NCBI GenBank assembly: GCA_031553415.1
Contig: JAVBLO010000032.1
Span: 6,984 to 70,983, forward strand
Source of the DNA: JAIRVZ01 sp031553415
Lineage (GTDB): Bacteria; Bacteroidota; Bacteroidia; Bacteroidales; Azobacteroidaceae
Length of the DNA: 64,000 nt
Reading direction: 5' to 3'
Positions within the stretch are counted from its first letter, which is position 1. Every line of letters starts with the position of its first letter. The notes under the pieces are model-generated. The model worked only from the letters and a program-made list of their open reading frames with translations. It was not told the DNA's origin and did no database searches. Shown here piece after piece: positions 61,263 to 64,000 of the stretch. Both the position numbers and the translations under genes were made by a program.

Positions 61263-63658
61263 AATTATCGATACTTAAAAGTTCAGTAGCTTTTATCCTA
61301 TTTGTAGTTCTTACTATACAAATGGCAAAAGGACAGGCTCTTGGGAGTTGGAGGCCATATATGGCATACCAAAAAGCAACAATGGTAGCTGTAGCTTCTG
61401 ACGGTTATGTATATGCTATATATGATGGTTCCTTAATGAAATATAAACCTGCCTCAGGAAATTCTCTTAGTGAAACTAAATTGCTATCAAAAGTAGATGG
61501 CTTAAATGATGTCACCATAGTTCAAATTGCATATGTCGAAGCAGAAGGAATTCTTGTAATTGTTTATGATAGCGGTAATATAGATTTGTATGACACGAAA
61601 AGCGGAGATGTCTACAATTTAGCTGATATCAAAGATAAAACAAGTGTAGCAGATAAAACCGTCAATGGTATTAATATATATGACAGTTTTGCATACATCT
61701 CAATGAATTTTGGAATAATTGCTGTTGATGTTAAAAACAAGGTAATCAAAAGTACTTATAATATAAATAAAAAGACATATTCTATGTGTTTCTGGCAAGA
61801 GCATGTATATGCAGCTACAGAAAAAGGAATTGTAAGGGCAGATAAAAAAGCTAATTTATTAACTGAAGCTAATTGGAGTTTATATTCATCTGTTGTTTCA
61901 AAAAAAATATTAACATGGAATAATTGTTTCTTTTTCTATCAAGAAGGAAGTGGAATATCTTATCAAGTTGAACCAGGAGGAACTCCAATTTCTTTTTCTG
62001 TAAATCCTATGAATGCGCCAACCAATCTTAACCAAATGACATTAATTAAGAATCAATTGGTTTTAGTTAATAATTCTGCAATTTATTTTTATTTAAATTC
62101 AACATCTGCTCCTGAGAAGAAAACGGTATCAAATGTAGCATGTATTTCATCTATAGATGGATCTACGTATTGGATGGCTTTAAATGCAGTTGGAATATGT
62201 AGTATTGATAAAAATAGTGGAAACATGAGTAATCCGGTAACTATCAATAGTCCTAAAAGAAATTTGATTGGCAATATGAATTTTTCTCAAGGCAAGTTAA
62301 TTGTTGTAGGGGGGGGGATGAATGCTAATAATTATGATAATCCCGGGACATTTATGATAATGGAAAAATCTGGGAGTGAAAATATTTGGCTAAATGTTAA
62401 TGAAACAGATGTGCAATCTGCTATAATAGCTCAAACAGGTATATCGTATATATGTAGAGATTTCTCTGATGCGATTGTTGATCCTAAGGATAAAAATCAT
62501 TATTTTGTAACATCTTTTGGGCAAGGCTTATATGAATTTAGAAGCAACATAGAAACAAAAAAAATTGAATTTATAAAATTATATGAAGCCAAAAATACAA
62601 ATAAAATTTTCGTATCTGTAGTTGACAACCCGAATTATATACGATTAGGAAGTTTAACATATGATAGTAAAGGTAATCTTTACATCATTAGCTCAAAAGA
62701 ATTAGCAGTTGAAAATGCTGTTATTATTTATTCATCTGAAGGAAAGTGGATGAGTTTATATGATCAGAATCTTCCTAAGGTAAAATTATTCAAAGATCTA
62801 ATTATTACTAATAATGATCAAAAATGGGCGGTTTCTCCAAGACCAGGTACTTATTCCGGATTATATGTTTTTAAAGATAGTGAAGTTGGTAATAGCCAAA
62901 GTATTATTTCTTATTTTTCAAGCTCTTTCTCTGACCAAGATGGAGAAAAATTGGATATTACACTGTTTAATTGTGTTGTTGAAGACTTAAATGGTACAAT
63001 TTGGGTTGGTACAAACATGGGGCCAATCCTTTTTTATAACCCTACAGAAATAACTAAGTCTGCAGGATTTGAATTCAATAGATGTTCCCGTGCTAAAATT
63101 CCGAAGAATGATGGAACTGATTTGGCGGATTATCTTTTGAATGGAGTCAGTATTTCAACGATAGCTGTAGATGGCGCTAATAGAAAATGGATTGGAACAA
63201 ATGGCGCTGGAGTTTTTCTCGTGAGTCCTACAGGTGATGAAGTTCTTGCAAATTATACCGCAGAGAATAGTCCATTGCTCTCTAATACCATCAACAAAAT
63301 TGTAATAAATAATGACAACGGAGAAGTTTTTATTGGAACAAATAAAGGCCTGATTTCATATACAGCCCTTGCTACAGAGGGGAAATCAGACTATTCCAAT
63401 GTATATGCTTATCCAAATCCTGTTAAACCTGATTTTATAGGAGATGTTGTTATAACAGGATTAATCAAAGACTCTAATGTTAAAATAACAGATTTATCCG
63501 GAAATGTGATGTCTCAAGGGACCTCTGTGGGTGGGCAATTTAGTTGGAATTGTAAAAATAGATCCGGGGAACGTGTCAAAACAGGAGTTTATTTGGTAAT
63601 GGCTGCGACTTCAGATGGGACACAGGGTGTCGTTTCTAAAATAGTTGTAATAAAATAG
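61259..63658 (+). CDS. porZ: Type IX secretion system protein PorZ
   Basis: The protein has 799 residues with a signal peptide (about 1-26, ending KGQA). It begins LGSWRPYMAYQKATMVAVA, the start of the PorZ N-terminal beta-propeller, and continues through two propeller domains (two-component-regulator-propeller-like blades such as GTIWVGTNMGPILFY and NRKWIGTNGAGVFL). The last 85 residues are a T9SS type A C-terminal domain (YAYPNPVKPDFIGDVVI to VSKIVVIK). In Porphyromonas gingivalis PorZ delivers anionic LPS to the PorU sortase. It is coupled to rdgB by a 4-nt overlap. Confidence 0.87.
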   Translation: MKLSILKSSVAFILFVVLTIQMAKGQALGSWRPYMAYQKATMVAVASDGYVYAIYDGSLMKYKPASGNSLSETKLLSKVDGLNDVTIVQIAYVEAEGILVIVYDSGNIDLYDTKSGDVYNLADIKDKTSVADKTVNGINIYDSFAYISMNFGIIAVDVKNKVIKSTYNINKKTYSMCFWQEHVYAATEKGIVRADKKANLLTEANWSLYSSVVSKKILTWNNCFFFYQEGSGISYQVEPGGTPISFSVNPMNAPTNLNQMTLIKNQLVLVNNSAIYFYLNSTSAPEKKTVSNVACISSIDGSTYWMALNAVGICSIDKNSGNMSNPVTINSPKRNLIGNMNFSQGKLIVVGGGMNANNYDNPGTFMIMEKSGSENIWLNVNETDVQSAIIAQTGISYICRDFSDAIVDPKDKNHYFVTSFGQGLYEFRSNIETKKIEFIKLYEAKNTNKIFVSVVDNPNYIRLGSLTYDSKGNLYIISSKELAVENAVIIYSSEGKWMSLYDQNLPKVKLFKDLIITNNDQKWAVSPRPGTYSGLYVFKDSEVGNSQSIISYFSSSFSDQDGEKLDITLFNCVVEDLNGTIWVGTNMGPILFYNPTEITKSAGFEFNRCSRAKIPKNDGTDLADYLLNGVSISTIAVDGANRKWIGTNGAGVFLVSPTGDEVLANYTAENSPLLSNTINKIVINNDNGEVFIGTNKGLISYTALATEGKSDYSNVYAYPNPVKPDFIGDVVITGLIKDSNVKITDLSGNVMSQGTSVGGQFSWNCKNRSGERVKTGVYLVMAATSDGTQGVVSKIVVIK

Positions 63659-63685
63659 AAGTTTCAAAATATATCAATGATATTG

Positions 63686-63719
63686 AAAAATGGTTCTGTG
63701 GAAATGGAACCATTTTTTT
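63686..63719 (+). terminator. Intrinsic terminator after porZ
   Basis: An 11-bp perfect stem AAAAATGGTTC (63686-63696) with 63707-63717, a 10-nt loop and a run of seven T form a clear terminator 27 nt after the porZ stop. Confidence 0.9.
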
Positions 63720-63821
63720 AGTATATTTGCGGTAGTCGGAAGATAATTTATTGACTACAAATAGACTAAAAGGACGTAATCATCCGCCGCTCCCCGTCTT
63801 TTTGGATGTTTCTTTCTCCGT

Positions 63822-63829
63822 TATTTTTG
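63822..63829 (+). promoter_or_regulatory. -7 element TATTTTTG inside the IS66 end
   Basis: This is a perfect TAnnTTTG 14 nt before the ATG of the IS66 accessory gene, with TTTG at 63801-63804 at a slightly short spacing of 17 nt. It would drive the transposition genes. Confidence 0.55.
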
Positions 63830-63842
63830 CGTAAAAAAAGCC

Positions 63843-64000
63843 ATGCTAACAGATCAACAATTTTCAGAGATTCATTCGCGTTACGTATCCTCAGGGTTAA
63901 GCATCCGTTCCTTCTGTTTGAATGAAGGTATCAGCGAAGCTATGTTTTACTACTGGAAGAAAAAGATGAAACGGTTTTTAACCGGCGAAGGTATTGCGGG
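63843..64000 (+). CDS. tnpA: IS66-family accessory protein TnpA (3' truncated by window end)
   Basis: The first 52 codons are visible and have no stop. MLTDQQFSEIHSRYVSSGLS followed by IRSFCLNEGISEAMFYYWKKK is a helix-turn-helix typical of the IS66 ORF1 (TnpA) accessory protein. In IS66 elements TnpB and the DDE transposase TnpC follow downstream, presumably beyond the window end. Confidence 0.85.
   Translation, partial: MLTDQQFSEIHSRYVSSGLSIRSFCLNEGISEAMFYYWKKKMKRFLTGEGIA

Larger units (their letters stand above)
63776..64000 (+). mobile_element. IS66-family insertion sequence, left end (runs off the window)
   Basis: The G+C-rich start GTAATCATCCGCCGCTCCCC at 63776 differs from the AT-rich flank and resembles IS66-family left terminal repeats, which start GTAA. 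The tnpA-type accessory gene begins 67 nt inside. The right end and the expected 8-bp target duplication (candidate AAAAGGAC at 63768-63775) cannot be checked because the element leaves the window. The exact left boundary is inferred. Confidence 0.72.

Overview
The window looks like a chromosome segment of an AT-rich member of the Bacteroidota, most likely the order Bacteroidales. The evidence is a SusC/SusD-type starch locus, type IX secretion (T9SS) components (PorQ, PorZ) with several T9SS cargo C-terminal domains, GldH next to RicT, a SecDF fusion, and many perfect matches to the Bacteroidota -7 promoter element TAnnTTTG. No rRNA, tRNA or CRISPR array was recognised.

Layout. 1-5.3 kb: the 3' end of a GT39-like membrane glycosyltransferase, an Imm33/DUF2185 gene, a lytic transglycosylase, and a minus-strand glycosyltransferase/GtrA group. 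5.3-12.2 kb (minus): lysC-lysA, then the late histidine genes hisH-hisA-[fic]-hisF-hisIE leading into ftsE; a Fic-domain gene interrupts the his run. 12.2-15.8 kb (minus): rny, zapA, a ZapB-like coiled-coil gene and cinA. 15.8-17.2 kb: a NUDIX hydrolase, then an unusual GC-rich foldback and an internally deleted menG/ubiE remnant. 17.2-24.2 kb: gldH, ricT, holB and metF on minus, ilvE on plus, htpG on minus.

24.4-45.7 kb is a complete starch/malto-oligosaccharide utilisation locus. The minus arm carries a lipoprotein GH13 amylase, an MFS sugar transporter and a LacI-type regulator. The plus arm carries susC, susD, susE-like, susF-like, two tandem paralogous GH13 amylases with T9SS sorting domains, a non-catalytic starch-binding-like T9SS protein and a SusA-like neopullulanase. 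Three near-identical LacI-type palindromes lie upstream of susC and of the second amylase. The reading is that surface glycans are bound by SusDEF, cut by T9SS-exported amylases, imported by SusC, trimmed in the periplasm by the SusA-like enzyme and taken into the cytoplasm by the MFS carrier under LacI-type control. This differs from the classical SusR/SusG plan. A 59-nt TC microsatellite sits in the regulator-susC intergenic region.

45.7-63.7 kb: porQ (minus), then a long plus-strand housekeeping series: polyprenyl synthase, a conserved unknown, tatD, secDF, lysS, gpsA, pgi, a HAD phosphatase, pyrH, frr, rsgA, a YitT-family gene, rdgB and porZ. The last 225 bases are the left end of an IS66-family element that runs off the window.

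The most unexplained signal is a set of intergenic inverted repeats whose arms are tandem arrays of a 7-, 8- or 9-nt unit, with a different unit at most loci. Three of them lie between a perfect -7 promoter element and the start codon of the downstream gene.
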